64,000 bases of DNA from Liolophura sinensis. Taxonomy: Eukaryota; Mollusca; Polyplacophora; Chitonida; Chitonidae. The notes under the pieces were generated by a model, which searched no databases, was not told where the DNA came from, and saw only the letters and a program-made list of their open reading frames with translations. Positions 34,493-47,567 of the stretch are shown here, in pieces; position 1 is the first letter of the stretch, and each line of letters opens with the position of its first letter. A program made the position numbers and the translations under genes. Location of the stretch: the NCBI RefSeq assembly GCF_032854445.1, contig NC_088295.1:40969385-41033384 (forward strand). The letters run 5' to 3'.

Positions 34493-34905
34493 GGTTATTA
34501 AGGACAAGGGCATCACTTATTATGGAATTAGCGGCATAAGATGTCAAGGATTATCAGTTATCAAGGACAATGCCATCAGTTATCAAGGACTTAACCACAT
34601 CAGTTATCAAAGGTTTAACCACATCAATTATGGAGGACTTAACGGCATCAGTTTTACAAAGAGAACAACATCAGTTACCAACGACTTAAACACTTCAGTT
34701 ATCAAGTACTTAACCATATCAATTATCAAAGGCCTAACCACATCAATTATCGAGAACTTAACGGCATCAGTTTTGCAAGAACAGCATCAGTTATCAAGGA
34801 CTTAACCACATCAGTTATCAAGGACAACGGCATCAGTTATCAAGGACTTAATCACATCAGTTATCAAGGACTTAACCACTTCGAAGACTTTACGATATCA
34901 TTTGT
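34493..34905. repeat. 24-bp minisatellite
   Basis: Imperfect tandem copies of TTATCAAGGACTTAACCACA plus TCAG, with variants in which GGACAACGGCATCAG replaces part of the unit. About 16 units. Confidence 0.85.
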
Positions 34906-35169
34906 CAAAAACCTCATGTGTTCTCATGGAACTGGAGACGTTTTATACTTCTAACCCAGGGAATTCGAAGCGCACGCTTCGAATTTATTGCTCGCGGTAG
35001 ATTGAATAGCGTCATCTTTCCTACTGTTGTCTTTAACCACAATCCAGGATGATGAAATAAAATGACTACGAAATGAATGGTTTGATGACTACATTCATCA
35101 TGAACATTCATTAAACATTCAATAATACTGGATTAGTGATTGGGCTGTTAGTTTTTCTTAGTTATCTTA

Positions 35170-35395
35170 TATGATTGGTGTTTTACACCGTACTAATGAA
35201 TATTTCACTTACACGACGGCGGTTAATCTTATGGTGGGAGGAAACCGGGCAGGGCCATCCGCAGGTTGAGGGCAGACCTCCCCAAGTGTGACTGGAGAAG
35301 CCAATATAAGCTGGGCTTGAAGTTAGAGCGACCGTGTTAGTCAAAGGCTTCTGAGTCATCTTTCCGCGCCAGCACGCTAACCACTTTGCAACGGG
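35170..35395 (-). mobile_element. degenerate SINE (family 1)
   Basis: TGATTGGTGTTTTACACCGT, CACGACGGCGGTTAATCTTA, GTGGGAGGAAACCGGGCAGG and a worn tRNA-like head (CACGCTAACCACTTTGCAACG). Several small deletions. Confidence 0.78.
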
Positions 35396-35605
35396 AAATT
35401 TTTGTCCACATGATTTAAATTTAATCTGAACAGGTCAACAGTGTAACATAAATGCAAGAGTCAAAAAGGCAAATCTGATACAATCTGAAGAAAAATGTCG
35501 CATGAAATGGTGTTAATATCGGTCACCCTCCTCATCTCTTTCCCTCATGGTCTTGAATCTTATATGACATGGACTTTTCACTTTCATGCCACATCTGAAT
35601 CTCAT

Positions 35606-36200
35606 CCGCCTGATGAACACCACACCAAACTCTACACCCACCTCCATTATCGTCCACACCCCGTCCGCCTGATGAACACCACACCAAAATCTACACCCAC
35701 CTCCATTACCGTCCACACCACACCAAACTAGACCCGCCCATAACACCATCCACGCCCAGTCCGTTTGATGAAAACCACACCAAACTCTACACCCACCTCC
35801 ATTACACTCCACACCTCATCCGCCTGGTGAACACCACACCAAACTCTACACCATCCCATAACCAGCATCCACACCCCGTCCGCCTGGTGAGCACCACACC
35901 AAACTCTACACCCACCTCCATTGCTATCCACACCCCGTCCGCCCGGTGAGCTCCGCACCAAATTCTACACCCACCTCCACTACCATCCACAACTCGTGCG
36001 CCCGATGAACACCACACCGAACTCTACACCCACCTGCACTATATACTATCCACACCCCATCCGCCTGATGAACACCACACCGAACTCTACACCCGTCTCC
36101 ATTACCATCCACACCTTGTCCGCCTGGTGGACACCACACCGAACTCTACACCCACCTGCACACCCCGTCCGCCTGATGAACACCACAGCAAACTACAACC
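35606..36200. repeat. 59-bp minisatellite, about 10 copies
   Basis: Each unit has CCGCCTGATGAACACCACAC, CAAACTCTACACCCACCTCC and ATTACCNTCCACACCCCGT parts. Strongly strand-asymmetric: the + strand is nearly free of G. Gly/Val/Trp-rich minus-strand frames are by-products. Confidence 0.92.
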
Positions 36201-37479
36201 ACTCCGAGTAACATCCACAAGTCTATACCACGATATCACGCGACGTTGAGTGCGGTATCTAATAATCTAGTAATCACAGGTTAACGATCTTTCGTTTATT
36301 ATAGGTTTATTTTAATACAAAGAGAGTCTTTTAAAGTTATAAGACCTCGTGAATCCAACACTATAATTATATGACACGTGCTGTTGAGCGATATATGACA
36401 GGTGTATGATATCTGGGATGTTAAATGAAGCACATCGTCTCGAAACTCATGAAACTTCGTTATCACATCATAGAAGTCAGGATCAAATGACATGTCCGCA
36501 TACATCTGAATGTTAACGTGTATTGGAGTGGATGCCTCATTTCTCATTCAGCTTAGGCAAAAGCATACATCTCAGTCAACCCGAAGTTAAACGTGTTAAA
36601 TGAGTTACTACGCAATAGGCACATCTGTTAATTATAATGACCATGCAGTTTTATTCCTATTTGTATGCAGAGTTGAAGGAAAACAGGTTTTCATGACTTC
36701 AGTTTATAATTTCATGTTGTGTAATTCTGTAGTAGTGCACGCCAAAAGAGCAATTTTACCTCAGCGTATCTCACTGCATATAAATATATGAGTCACTTCC
36801 CGAGAATACTCTCTCTGCTACCGCATTCTTACGTATGAGCATCCGGCGTTCTATCTCGTTCTACGTACTGTTCTACGTACTGTGCAGAACGCGCCTCGGG
36901 GTCATTCAGCTGATTTAAGTTGAAATACATACTGCTGTGTGTTGTGTTGCCTGTTGAGTGATAAAAAAAATTATTTTTCAGGTCCATTTAGAGAATTTAA
37001 TATTGTGTTTTTATCTAAACATGGAATTGTCAGTTCGTGTAGGTTTTCTTCATTGAGTTATCTTAAAACTGACTTTTTGGCGTTCACATGATGGACCTGT
37101 TTGTACGAATCTCAGACTAACGCACCAACGTGGAATTAACAAAATGACACTTAAATATAAGTCATTCCTTAGCTGTAAATTAAAACCCCCTCCCCGGCCC
37201 CTCTAACAAATACATTGAAACATCTACAGCTATAAACACCAATGACGACATTCTTGTGACTTTGCACAATTTATCAGGAATAAAAAATCTTCCCTTAAAA
37301 ACAAACAGTTACAGGTTATGCATGAAAAATTCTTTTTAACATTGTTTTAAAAGTCATGTTCTGGAAACATCTAGCGAATGGGTAAGCGCTACAAGCATCA
37401 TTTCCACATATATAGTGACCTAATCAACATTATATATGGTCCTGTTCGTCCGAATATGAAAGTGTATTTACAAATGGAT

Positions 37480-37610
37480 TTATTTTTGTTGTTTGATTGG
37501 TATTTTATGCCATCTGAAGAATACACTTAAGGCTGATTGGCTTTCGGTGTCATATTAACATTTGAAGGAAACCGTACGGGGCCAAGGGGAAACCTCTAAG
37601 TAGATCTTTT
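37480..37610 (-). mobile_element. very degenerate SINE (family 1) tail
   Basis: TTGATTGGTATTTTATGCC, GAAGAATACACTTAAG and GAAGGAAACCGTACGGGGCC follow the SINE order with many changes. It directly precedes the next minisatellite. Confidence 0.5.
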
Positions 37611-37689
37611 TTCATCTCTTTGTATCTGTCTACAGAACCAAGGGGTATCCATTCTAATATATTTGTAATCACGTTTTATATATGTCTAT

Positions 37690-38455
37690 AAATTGAAAAG
37701 AGCCATGGAGAAACCATCCAAGCACATTTTTAATCGCACCATACCTGTCCATATGAACCGAACAGATCTTTGGGGGAAACATCCCAGAACAATTTTAGTC
37801 ACGCCATATCTGTCCATACGAACCGAACAGATCTTTGGGGAAACTATCCTAGAACAATTGTAGTCACGCCATATCTGTCCACATGAACAGAACAGATCTT
37901 TGGGAAAACCATAACAGAACAATTTTAGTCGCGCTACATCTGTCTATATAAGCCATACAGATCTTTGGGGAAACCATCCCAGAAAAATTTTAGTCACGCC
38001 ATATCTGCCCGTATGAACCGAACAGATCTTTGGGGAAACCATCCTAGAACAATTTTAGTCGCGCTATGTCTGTCTGTATGAACCATACAGATCTTTTGGG
38101 AAACCATCGCAGCAAATTTTAGTCACGCCATATCTTTCTTTATGAACCATACAGATCTTTTGGGAAACCATCGCAACACATTTACGTCACGCCATATCTG
38201 TCTATATGAACCATACACATCTTTGGGAAACCATCGCAGCACATTTTAGTCACGCCATATGTGTCTTTATGAACCATACAGATCTTTTGGGAAAACATCG
38301 CAGCGCATTTTAGTCACGCCATATCTTTCTTTATGAACCATACAGATCTTTGGGGGAAACTATCGCAGCACATTTTAACTCACGCCATATCTGTCTATAT
38401 GAAACATACAGATCTTTTGGGAAACCACCGCAACACATTTACGTCACGCCATTAC
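37690..38455. repeat. about 64-bp minisatellite, about 12 copies
   Basis: Each unit contains GAACCATACAGATCTTTGGG, AAACCATCGCAGCACATTTT and AGTCACGCCATATCTGTCTA. Units vary in length by a few bases. Confidence 0.92.
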
Positions 38456-38624
38456 AACATCTCTATAATGGATGAAATTGTAGAACAGAAAAGTTTAGAA
38501 ATGTTTAATCTTTCCCAGTATGAAAGACAGTGGTAAAGGCATGCATATGTAGAAAAAAGGTTGAAACAGAAGCAACTATCTGTCGCTCAGACGCACGCTT
38601 CTGTTGTTTAATTACGGCAGATAT

Positions 38625-38935
38625 ATCCAAATTTTTCAAATTATGCTCAACATACACTTTGAAACAGAAAATGTCCTTTATAATACATTTGATAATCACA
38701 GGTTAAGAAAGACAGATCCAAATAAAAAAAACATCCAAATTTTTCAAATTATGTTCAACATACACTTTGAAACAGAAAATGTCCTTTATGATACATTTGA
38801 TAATCACAGGTTAAGAAAGACAGATCCAAATAAAAAAAACATCCAAAATTTTCAAATTATGTTCAACATACACTTTGAAACAGAAAATGTCCTTTATAAT
38901 ACATTTGATAATCACAGGTTAAGAAAGACAGATGT
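38625..38935. repeat. 108-bp tandem repeat, about 3 copies
   Basis: Three nearly identical units carrying CATACACTTTGAAACAGAAA, TGTCCTTTATAATACATTTG and ATAATCACAGGTTAAGAAAG. The period is 36 codons, so a frame stays open (38604-38963); the translation is lysine/asparagine/phenylalanine-rich without known domain. The high identity suggests recent amplification. Confidence 0.9.
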
Positions 38936-39519
38936 TTGTGATATATCCTTGGTGGAGATATAGAACTTAACAATTTCATGGTAGCGCCTTCATATAAAAC
39001 TATTGGTCACATGCCTGGCAGGTGTATGTTTCACCATATACAAACCTGACAGGAATCACTTTGCACGCACACCTGTTCAATGTAATGAACAACCACATGG
39101 TGATATTAATACATGACGTGTTCGATGCATTAAGTCTCGATCGAGAATGTGTATATTGTGTAATCATTATAAACACGATTTAATGTTTGAGTTGTACCAT
39201 TACTTCATTTTGATTAATACTATTACATATGTTTAATCATAATGTCCCTCTGGCCTGTAACACACAACGTTAGGGACACAACACTACGCTTTCTTCGGTA
39301 TTGCAAACGTGAAGGTTCCATTGAGGGTGTACTCTAAAACCTTATCAAAACACTAGGTACTGTGGCTAAGCAAAATGCTTGTTGAAATTTCCGCCCAGCA
39401 AATATTTAAGCTCTGTGAGATCTATTTTTGGTCGCGGGTTGACCTAAACAATGACTTAACATAAATCCTGCTTGGTAAACTCCGCCCATGTATCCATGTG
39501 ACCTGCGAGCTTCTGGACA

Positions 39520-39526
39520 TATAAAA
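39520..39526 (+). promoter_or_regulatory. probable TATA box of GST C
   Basis: TATAAAA lies 94 bases before the start codon of gene C, within GGACATATAAAACGCACTGG. A start of transcription about 30 bases downstream would leave a leader of roughly 65 bases. Confidence 0.5.
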
Positions 39527-39619
39527 CGCACTGGCTTGTGTGACACAGGCAGCTAGTCGAAAGACATCTACACACCGGCATCTTATCCCCAGGTTTTGTG
39601 ACAAGCCATATCAACAGAT

Positions 39620-42600
39620 ATGCCTACTTACAAATTGACTTACTTTCCTCTTCGTGCCAGAGCGGAGCCAGCACGCCTGATTTTCGCTTATGCCGGGGAG
39701 AAATATGAGGACATCCGAATCCCGTTCGATGAGTGGCCGAAACACAAGCAAAGTGAGTAAATTTATGCCTTCATGTGTTTATCCAGTATTAATGGTAAAA
39801 ATGATAAAGTATATGTAATATTTATGTAATTATGAAAGATGTCTGTAGGATATAGGCCTAGTATCGTTCCACATGGCGAATCCGGGATAAAGAAAAACAA
39901 CTAGCTGTTTGCGCAAATTTGAACATGCTCTCAGCTGCTTTTATATGCTGAACTGGTGTTTTTATATACTTGTACGCAGCACTCAAAATTAAACCAGTAA
40001 GGTATATAGTGATGTATGGTGAGGTACAAACAGTGATATACTGGAGCCAAGGTACACCCAGGGTTTGCAGGGATTGTTGGGGGTGGCGGGGTTACCGTAC
40101 CTCACCTGGACGCCTCACGACGTGAAGCCACAGCTAAGGGATCAAAAGCTGGATTCGAACACGCAACAGTCGACGTCATTTATCCTTTTGTTGTAAAAAC
40201 AGTTTGTGTAATTAAATGTCTTTTTTTTAACTCATTTTTCAAGAGCTTGAACATGCGAATCTACAGACAACTAAAGGGAATACACTTTATATGTGTTTAT
40301 TTACAATGACACTTAACACTGCAACCACGTCAAAAAATAGCGCACCCTGTCCTCTAACTGACAGTGTTGTATGTCAGGACAACACCATGGCAACATGCGT
40401 GTAGCTAAACAAACTGATAACCTGATATATGAAGAAGATTATTTTATGCCGGAAGACGTTCGTGTGTGGCATCAGTCATGGTTGGGTATATCGACAGCCT
40501 CTCGGTACGCCTATTCACTGTGACTCTGCACGGTATAGGACGGTGCTCTGAACCAGATATAGACGCCATGGTTATTCACCTCTAGGTCACAGTGACAAAC
40601 CATTTCTTTTGCTTGAATTTACAGATGCCGGCGTTTCACGGGCATCTATATATGCTCGCCTGTACAAATGAGGTCGGGTAGCCAGGCGAGTACAGGGATG
40701 TACATTGCATAAAGGTCACAGTGTTAACCATATAAAAGCAGCGGGGAGACACTGCACTCTACACCCGAGGCAGAAAAGTCGAGCCTTTTTCACTTTGTAT
40801 TTACTTTTTTATTTGATTGGTGTTTTACCCCGTACTCTAGAATATTTGACTTATACGATGGCCAGTAATTTAAAGTCGGAGGAAACCGGGCAGAGCCCGG
40901 AGTAAACCCAAGACCATCCGCAGGTTGCTGACAGACCTTCCTACCCAGGGCCGGAGAGGAAGCCAACAATAGCTGGACTTTGACAGACAGCGCTGGTGAG
41001 CAACTCCTCAGTCATTGCGTCGCGCGTTGGCACGCTAATCACCTTGGCTCCTTTCTCATCTTTCAGACAACATTATGAACTGATTATGCAGTATGACATG
41101 TACATGTTTTATTCATTCCTTGTTATAGCAAAATGTAACGAGACAGCATTTTTGTTATAACACCTCTATGAATTTCCATGCAATGGTATACGCCTATGTT
41201 CGTTTCTGTCGTTGTGATGCCAGTATATATTGGCCTGTTACAATATCATCACACCACTAACTCACTGACATATACATGCATTGGGGAAAATTGAGGGCAA
41301 TGAAGCAAACGGATTTTTTAAAACTCAATTCAGAAAAAGATGTCATTTAATTATTCAACAGTTATTATAGAACTGGACAAAAAGTTTAAGAAAACAGACA
41401 AAATATGTCTGAACTCATGAATACTAATTTAAAAAACTTCCCCACCAAGTACACATTTGGTGCTCTAAGGAAAAACGAACTGATTTATTTCTAGTTGAAT
41501 GTCAGCCGCATAATTTCTGCACCTTCCCCCCTCCCTTTTCCACACATCCTCACACACCCACCCACATCCCGAAAAAAAGGAGAAACTCCATTGCTGGCTT
41601 TACCATGTACATATCGGCTCAATTAAAAAACACGGTGATAAAAATTCATGGCCTTGTAAAAGATTGAGGTCAAACATATTCAGAACACTGAATGTCCCGG
41701 AGCAGTGCGCAAAGCGCTCCTCTTTGGTGGTGGGTGTTGAAATAAATAGTAGTTACTCCTGGATGTGACAAATGGGCCCGTGGACGCCATGTCTATTAAA
41801 CCTTGTTCTGAACTAAACATTTTCTTTCGCAATAGCAGCAAGCTTACACCAGTCCACTAGAACCTGTGCTAACACCATCATATGCGGTCTCACGTTGGCC
41901 TTTACAACAAATTATAATATTACTGACATTTGGAATGTCAGATCACAAGTGATGAGAATGTACAAGACACGGCTTACATTCTCCCTCCGGCATTGCTATA
42001 GAAACACCAACATTCTGCATGGTCATCGAATTCTCCATCTATGTGTTCACACCATCTATGTAGGTCAGGAATGCCGCAAATAAAGTGGCGCGGAGAGTGT
42101 CTGTCCTGTTGACCCTGAAGTCTTTAACAAACAACGCACAAATTTTAGATTAGCGGTCGTCACCATCAGTACTTGTTCTGCTGGTTCAGTGAGATGTATC
42201 GCCGTAGATACAAACAGATCTGGGATATAAGGTCAAGGGCAAATATCCCCTGCCATGTGGACGCATTAAATGTGCACATTTGTGTGATCAGAGGTCGGGG
42301 CAAGGTATCGGAAAGCTATACAGCAGCCGTAGCCATACTGTCCATGCAGTCGTTGAAGGCATATTCAGCATAGCAAAATCAAAACATACCATAATTAAAA
42401 AGGCGTTATATTCGGCTGTAAGGAAGACTAAGAACGTTTTCTTTTACATTTTTGAGTAATAAGATATTATTACTGATTAAGTTGAGATTGACCTTATGAC
42501 GTCATTCACGCTCCGTCACAACTGATAGTCATGGGTGTTTGACAAAATATCCGATTGTTCATGCTTAAAGTGTTCAAACTCACAACGTAAAGTTAAGAAA

Positions 42601-45468
42601 AGATTTTTTTTTGTATTCTGAATACTAAGAAAAAAACACTTCTTTGTAAACAGTGGCTATACAACATTGGAACATGTCGCCTTCATTTTGGCTATAGTCC
42701 AGAATTATTGGGTCAAGGAAACCGAACAAGAGAACCAAAAACTATTCGCAGGTGCTGGAAGGCTTTCCCAGCATGAGGATGGGTTGGAACACGAAACGGT
42801 CGCTTGCTAACCACTCGGCCACGGATGCCACTCTAACCAAAAAGTTAACAGGCTGGAGTCAAACTTTCCCTGGTTTAATAGCGGGCTTAAATCGGGACGT
42901 TTGTCAGGTACCTGGAGAAGGCCGGTGACGTGATTAGGGGGATGACTCCGGTTTCCTCTCCCATATATTCACGAACACGGCACTAAGTGCCATGCAGTAT
43001 AGCGTTATACCTTCATTTAACAGTACTACACAGTTTGGACCCTGGTATTCTCCAAACAAATTATCTTCAGTAAACCACTTTAATGCAGTAACTAAAGGCG
43101 TGAATTAAATTGTTCAGTGACAGGCACTCGGTAAGAAATTTCCATCAAATTCATTACCTGTGTTATAAATGTCTCTTGGCTTCATTTACAGAAATGCCCT
43201 TCCGACAATTGCCTGTTCTAGAGGTAGATGGGAAGCAACTCTCACAGAGTTACGCCATTGTGAGATATCTGGCCAACGAATTCGGTAAGTTGGGACGTAT
43301 ATATGCTGGGACGGTTAACGCTGCTTTGATCGGAATCATTTTGGCTAGTTTGTGTCAAAATAAACTAGGGCGTCTACGCTGTATCTTAACCAGTCTTGTT
43401 GTGACCAGTATACGGCAGTTTTGGGTGTTGGAAACAAATTCAAAGCACTCTGTTAATCCTCTTTTTCATTGATAAGAGGCGCTTTGCACATAACGCCAAA
43501 TGGAGTTAAATAACGTGTCTAAGAATTCTTTCCAAAAAGTTAATTGTGGGACGAAATGTGGCAATGTTAGAATTCCAGCTGCAATACATATATACAGTGA
43601 ACTTATTTTGTTAATAACGCATTGGTCCTTGTTTAGCGTCAAAAATGAATGAGTATTTTCCGTACAATTGCTGACAGGTTTGGGCGGTAAAAACAAATGG
43701 GAAGCAGCCGAGGCGGATCAGTACACAGGAGCTATCGAGGATTTGTTTGTCGCGACTGCAAGGATACATTTTGAAAAGGACGCGTCTCGAAAGGTATGGG
43801 TAACTTGTGGAAATCCTCCAGCCCACATTAGCCACGTATATTCTTCTGTTCTCTTTCTTAGAACGTCACACGTTTTTGTGTAAGTGTAAACTTCACATTC
43901 ACTGCAAAGTCACAGCAAAAACTAAAAACTGCCGTGTTTTCGCGTTGCAGGGTTGGGCCATCTTGACCTGGCCGTTTAACGTTTCCATTTGTGAGACAAG
44001 TTTGAACAGTGAAGGCCATAGCTTGACAATGATTCTTTTTCAAATTTAGAATATATGTTGTTCCTTTACCCGATTTTATGACGCAGTACATTAAACGGTT
44101 CACGAGCAAAACGTCAGCAAATTGCCAGTTGCCAAATACAAGCTACAAGCACAGTTTTTTTCCGGTGTATATAAATGTTGCAATGGTATTTTATCATATT
44201 TTCCTAAATTACTGTATGTATATAGCCTTCCTGTAAAGGTTGAAATAGTTCATGAAGTGGGCAGAGGTTTTGATATAGTGATATATTATGCAGAAAGTTG
44301 ATGGCGAACATAGTGTTTGTGAGCTTTGCGGGGATTACAAGTGGGTTGTAGTCTCTATTCAGAGCTCACACATTTGGATATTATATTCCACTTGCTACTT
44401 CGTTATCTTTCATTGAGGGCAAGAAGATAAATGTAAATTCCGTCGAAAACAATTAGACATCGGCATATGATTTTGTTTCTCAATATTTCTTTGTCAGGCT
44501 GAGGATTTAAAGAAGTATAAGGAAGGGACTGCCTCTGGTTTTCTCCAACCTTTTGAGGCAACATTGGCGAAAAGTAGCTCGGGTTTCTTGGTTGGCAGTG
44601 GGGTATGTATATTGTAAAACATTCCATAAATTACTGAAGGATTTTCATGCATTAAATCAAGAAGCTCACACGCTCAAAAACCTCAGTCCTGTCCATTACA
44701 TTTAAAATTGAGACCCTGCATCACAGACCTAACCATGAATTGCGCAGACCTGATTTGGTCAGAAAGAACGTAAGCCTGCACATGTGAACAGACATACTGA
44801 GCTTTATGCAGAGTTAAAGGAATCGTGTGGACTTAAAAATAAAAGAAAAATAATGGTCACAACCCCAGAAAATGTGTAGTCATCTTCAGTCTGAATGTGG
44901 ACACATCACATCAGATGACAAGTCTGTTTACAAGTCTGTTTTTAACCATGCATGTCGCACTTACACGTAAGGTTGACGAAGAAAAAGAAAATCTTGTTGA
45001 ACTTCTTTAATGACGATGCTATCAGTTTAATGATCGTGAGTTCTTTTGCTTACCCTCTGTGACAGTATACACATACTATACTTAAGACAAAAACTGATAT
45101 AAAATTCAATTGTAAAAATGACCCATTTCAACGAAATATCAAAATTTCTCGTCAATCACGGGATCCTCGCCTTCTAAAACAAAATGGTGTGAATTCATGT
45201 AGTTCCTTAACTACAGCGTCCTTAGACACCATAATTACACCTTTCATCTATTTAAGGAACTAGTCCAATTCGATTCTGTTTTACATTTCAGTTGACCTAC
45301 GCGGACCTTTGTTTCTTCAACTTGTTGGGATTCATGGAAGGCATGCTGAAGGAGGACGCCAAGGCTATTACATCCACGTTCCCAAACATCCAGAAGCATC
45401 GTCAGAAAATAGAGTCTTTGCCAAAAATTGCTGAATGGATTAAGAAGAGACCGGCTAATGATTTCTAG
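39620..45468 (+). CDS. GST gene C, sigma-class-like glutathione S-transferase, 207 aa
   Basis: Five exons join in frame: 39620-39752, 43192-43284, 43678-43793, 44498-44602 and 45292-45468 (stop TAG), all with GT-AG borders. The protein starts MPTYKLTYFPLRARAEPARL, close to squid sigma GST and S-crystallin N-termini, with the catalytic Tyr expected at 8. The glutathione site is complete: cis-Pro in QLPVLEVDG and the QS pair in LSQSYAI. The helical domain has GGKNKWEAAEADQY and LTYADLCFF. By these residues it should be a working glutathione-conjugating or prostaglandin-isomerising cytosolic enzyme. Its nearest relative is gene D. The only clear TATA box of the array lies 94 bases upstream of the ATG. 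Intron 1 (about 3.4 kb) holds SINE copies but no other gene. Confidence 0.95.
40800..41055 (-). mobile_element. SINE (family 1), intron 1 of GST C
   Basis: TTTATTTGATTGGTGTTTTA, GGAGGAAACCGGGCAGAGCC, AAGACCATCCGCAGGTTGCT and a worn head ending at CTTGGCTCC. Nearly full length, moderately diverged. Confidence 0.82.
42720..42832 (-). mobile_element. degenerate SINE head and middle, intron 1 of GST C
   Basis: GAAACCGAACAAGAGAACC, TATTCGCAGGTGCTGGAAGG and TTGCTAACCACTCGGCCACGG follow the family 1 order from middle to tRNA-like head. The tail is lost. Confidence 0.6.
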
Positions 45469-45781
45469 ATTTTCCTGTTTAAAATATGATGGCATAATAC
45501 CGTGGATATCCATAGGCGTAGATCAGACCCTAAAAACAAGCATTTGACAGAATACAAAGACCCACCCTTGCTACAAAGCTTGGCAACTGTAACCAAAGAA
45601 TGGCAGCATGATGACGAAAACCACGTTTTTGTTTCCAGCGGAACATTGAGTGACAGATGTGTCACGAAAGGGTTTAAAGTCTTCGAAATGTATTGGTATT
45701 AACAAGCATCGAGACTTTCGGTGCACAGTCGTCCATATTTTCTTTACATTCTGATTCGTATATTGATGTACTGAAACATGT

Positions 45782-45787
45782 AATAAA
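45782..45787 (+). promoter_or_regulatory. candidate poly(A) signal of GST C
   Basis: AATAAA, 313 bases after the stop of gene C; no closer one is seen. Confidence 0.4.
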
Positions 45788-46007
45788 TCAATCGTAAAGG
45801 ATCGTGTAATCATTTTTTGTTAATTATTTCTGTTGGAGTCTTTGTTCAAGAATTCACTTTCTCATAAATTCTGTATTCGTGCCTCGCATATACCATTGCC
45901 TTTTTATTTATAGCACTCGTTCATTCGCAAAACCTGTTGTGTCTTGTGGGATTTTACGTGGGGTAAGGAGGATACTATATGACGCATCTGTAAATGACTT
46001 ACGGTAT

Positions 46008-46256
46008 AGAGAGTAAAACCAGAGATGCGACGACAGTATTGACAGTAATTGGCAAATGGTCACACGTAACCAGTGAAGTATGGACGTCTGTCAATTGACC
46101 TCAGTTAAGGTTTTATTCTAACAGTTCATGTCAATGCTTAAATGGTAGCAAATCACACACACCCTAACGCCATGGCTAAAGCAACATTCGGTAAAAACAA
46201 GGAGTGATGTTAATTTTAATGTATAAGACGTCATTGGTCTAGAATTACTCACAATG
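46008..46256. repeat. diverged dispersed repeat, copy 2
   Basis: Partner of 29267-29515, same orientation: GAGTAAAACCAGAG, GGCAAATGGTCACACGTAACC, AGGTTTTATTCTAACAGTTC, AAATGGTAGCAAA and GGTCTAGAATTA. Confidence 0.65.
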
Positions 46257-46561
46257 ATGTGTTTTCATCACATTTAACATAAATAAAATTAAAACAATAC
46301 TAAAGAATGACATCTGGCAGTTGATTAACTTTTAGATAAAACTACTGCCACACTGTGGTGAATAAAATACAAAATTAGGCCCAATGAACACAATCACGTT
46401 ATACTCTCATACACAATGCATTTTTCAATTCAAGTGGCACTTTTGGCGATATGTTCATTCACAACACTTAAAGCACTTGGCGTCCACTATTCGGTGGACT
46501 TAATTCAAAATTGGCTACAGGAGCTCAGTAAGCTTTTCAGTAAACTAACTCGTACCCTTTG

Positions 46562-46826
46562 GGGGCCTCCGTGGCTCAGTTGGTTAGCGCGCTAGCGGAG
46601 CGTAATGATCCGGGAGTCTCTCACCAATGCGGTCGCTGTGAGTTCGTCCAGCTCATGCTGGCTTCCTCTCCGGCCGTATGTGGGAAGGTCTGCCGGAAAC
46701 CTGCGGATGGTCGTGGGTTTCCACCGGGCTCTGCCCGGTTTTCTCCCACCATAATGTTGGCCGCCGTCGTATAAGTGAAATATTCTTGAGTACGGCGTAA
46801 AACACCAATCAAATAAATAAATAAAG
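46562..46826 (+). mobile_element. full-length SINE (family 1) with 11-bp target duplication
   Basis: Runs from GGGCCTCCGTGGCTCAGTTGG to AACACCAATCAAATAAATAAATAAAG. CGTACCCTTTG is repeated exactly at 46551-46561 and 46827-46837. With the copy at 11805 it is the cleanest of the family. Confidence 0.93.
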
Positions 46827-47087
46827 CGTACCCTTTGTATTAATATATGTACAAGCAATTTCTCAATGTTTGATGTATGCTTTATATCAAACATGTTGCA
46901 TAAAAATGACGAGACGAAGTCAAGTAGCAATTATTTACAGGCATGCGGATATATCGGGTGGGCATACAAAATGGGCGGTACTTTGACGCTGCATTGCTCC
47001 ATTATCCTTTGTTCAAACCCTATTGAACCTTAGACAGTCAAATGGCTTAAGTAGTCTGTACACAGGGTTAAAACATAGCCTCAAAAA

Positions 47088-47189
47088 CGCGCGTTCCGGT
47101 GACCCACTATATATATATATATATAGGTGCAGCGCGCGCTTTACTCATGACACCTGACAGATGATGCAATGTGGGTCACCGGAACGCGC

Positions 47190-47220
<31 letters not shown>
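47088..47220. repeat. perfect 20-bp inverted repeat with TA tracts
   Basis: CGCGCGTTCCGGTGACCCAC at 47088-47107 is exactly reverse-complemented at 47171-47190. Inside, a short TA tract (about 47109-47124) follows the left arm. Outside, a longer TA tract (47191-47220) follows the right arm. Both tracts run into AGGTG. Confidence 0.92.
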
Positions 47221-47222
<2 letters not shown>

Positions 47223-47567
47223 TGTACGTATTCATACATGAGTTATGTAACTCCGACACAAACAAAGTATTACTCTAGACGTTATATCAAAACTCAATCA
47301 TAACAACCCGTACTAATAACAGTCGTGGGATTAGATTGTCATCAGTTACACAAGCCTGTTATAACATTGGTGAAATGACTATGCAGAAGTCATGCATCAT
47401 TCTCACGGTCTAAAACTCCATTCATCTCCAGATATAGCCCTTCCACCCCATTTCATCTCCAGTCATGCTTAGACTTCAAGACTGTATGTATGCATTTTTA
47501 CCGTGTACAGGAACTATATTGTTTTTTTCACTACAATGCCCGTTATACATCCACGTTCAATCCATTA

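Larger units (their letters stand above)
30872..39619. other. intergenic region between GST B and GST C
   Basis: About 8.7 kb. From 31.0 to 34.4 kb I see no gene or recognised repeat beyond a SINE tail scrap near 33.80 kb; the frames at 31189-31950 lack any motif. From 34.5 to 38.9 kb lie four unrelated minisatellites and two SINE copies. The last 650 bases are the promoter region of gene C. Confidence 0.5.

Noticed and set aside
35513-36211. Gly/Val/Trp-rich minus-strand and Thr/His/Pro-rich + strand frames
   Set aside because: Explained by the 59-bp minisatellite; frames change between units.
34493-38455. CRISPR-like regular repeats
   Set aside because: Repeats are contiguous without unique spacers and the DNA is eukaryotic, so these are minisatellites.
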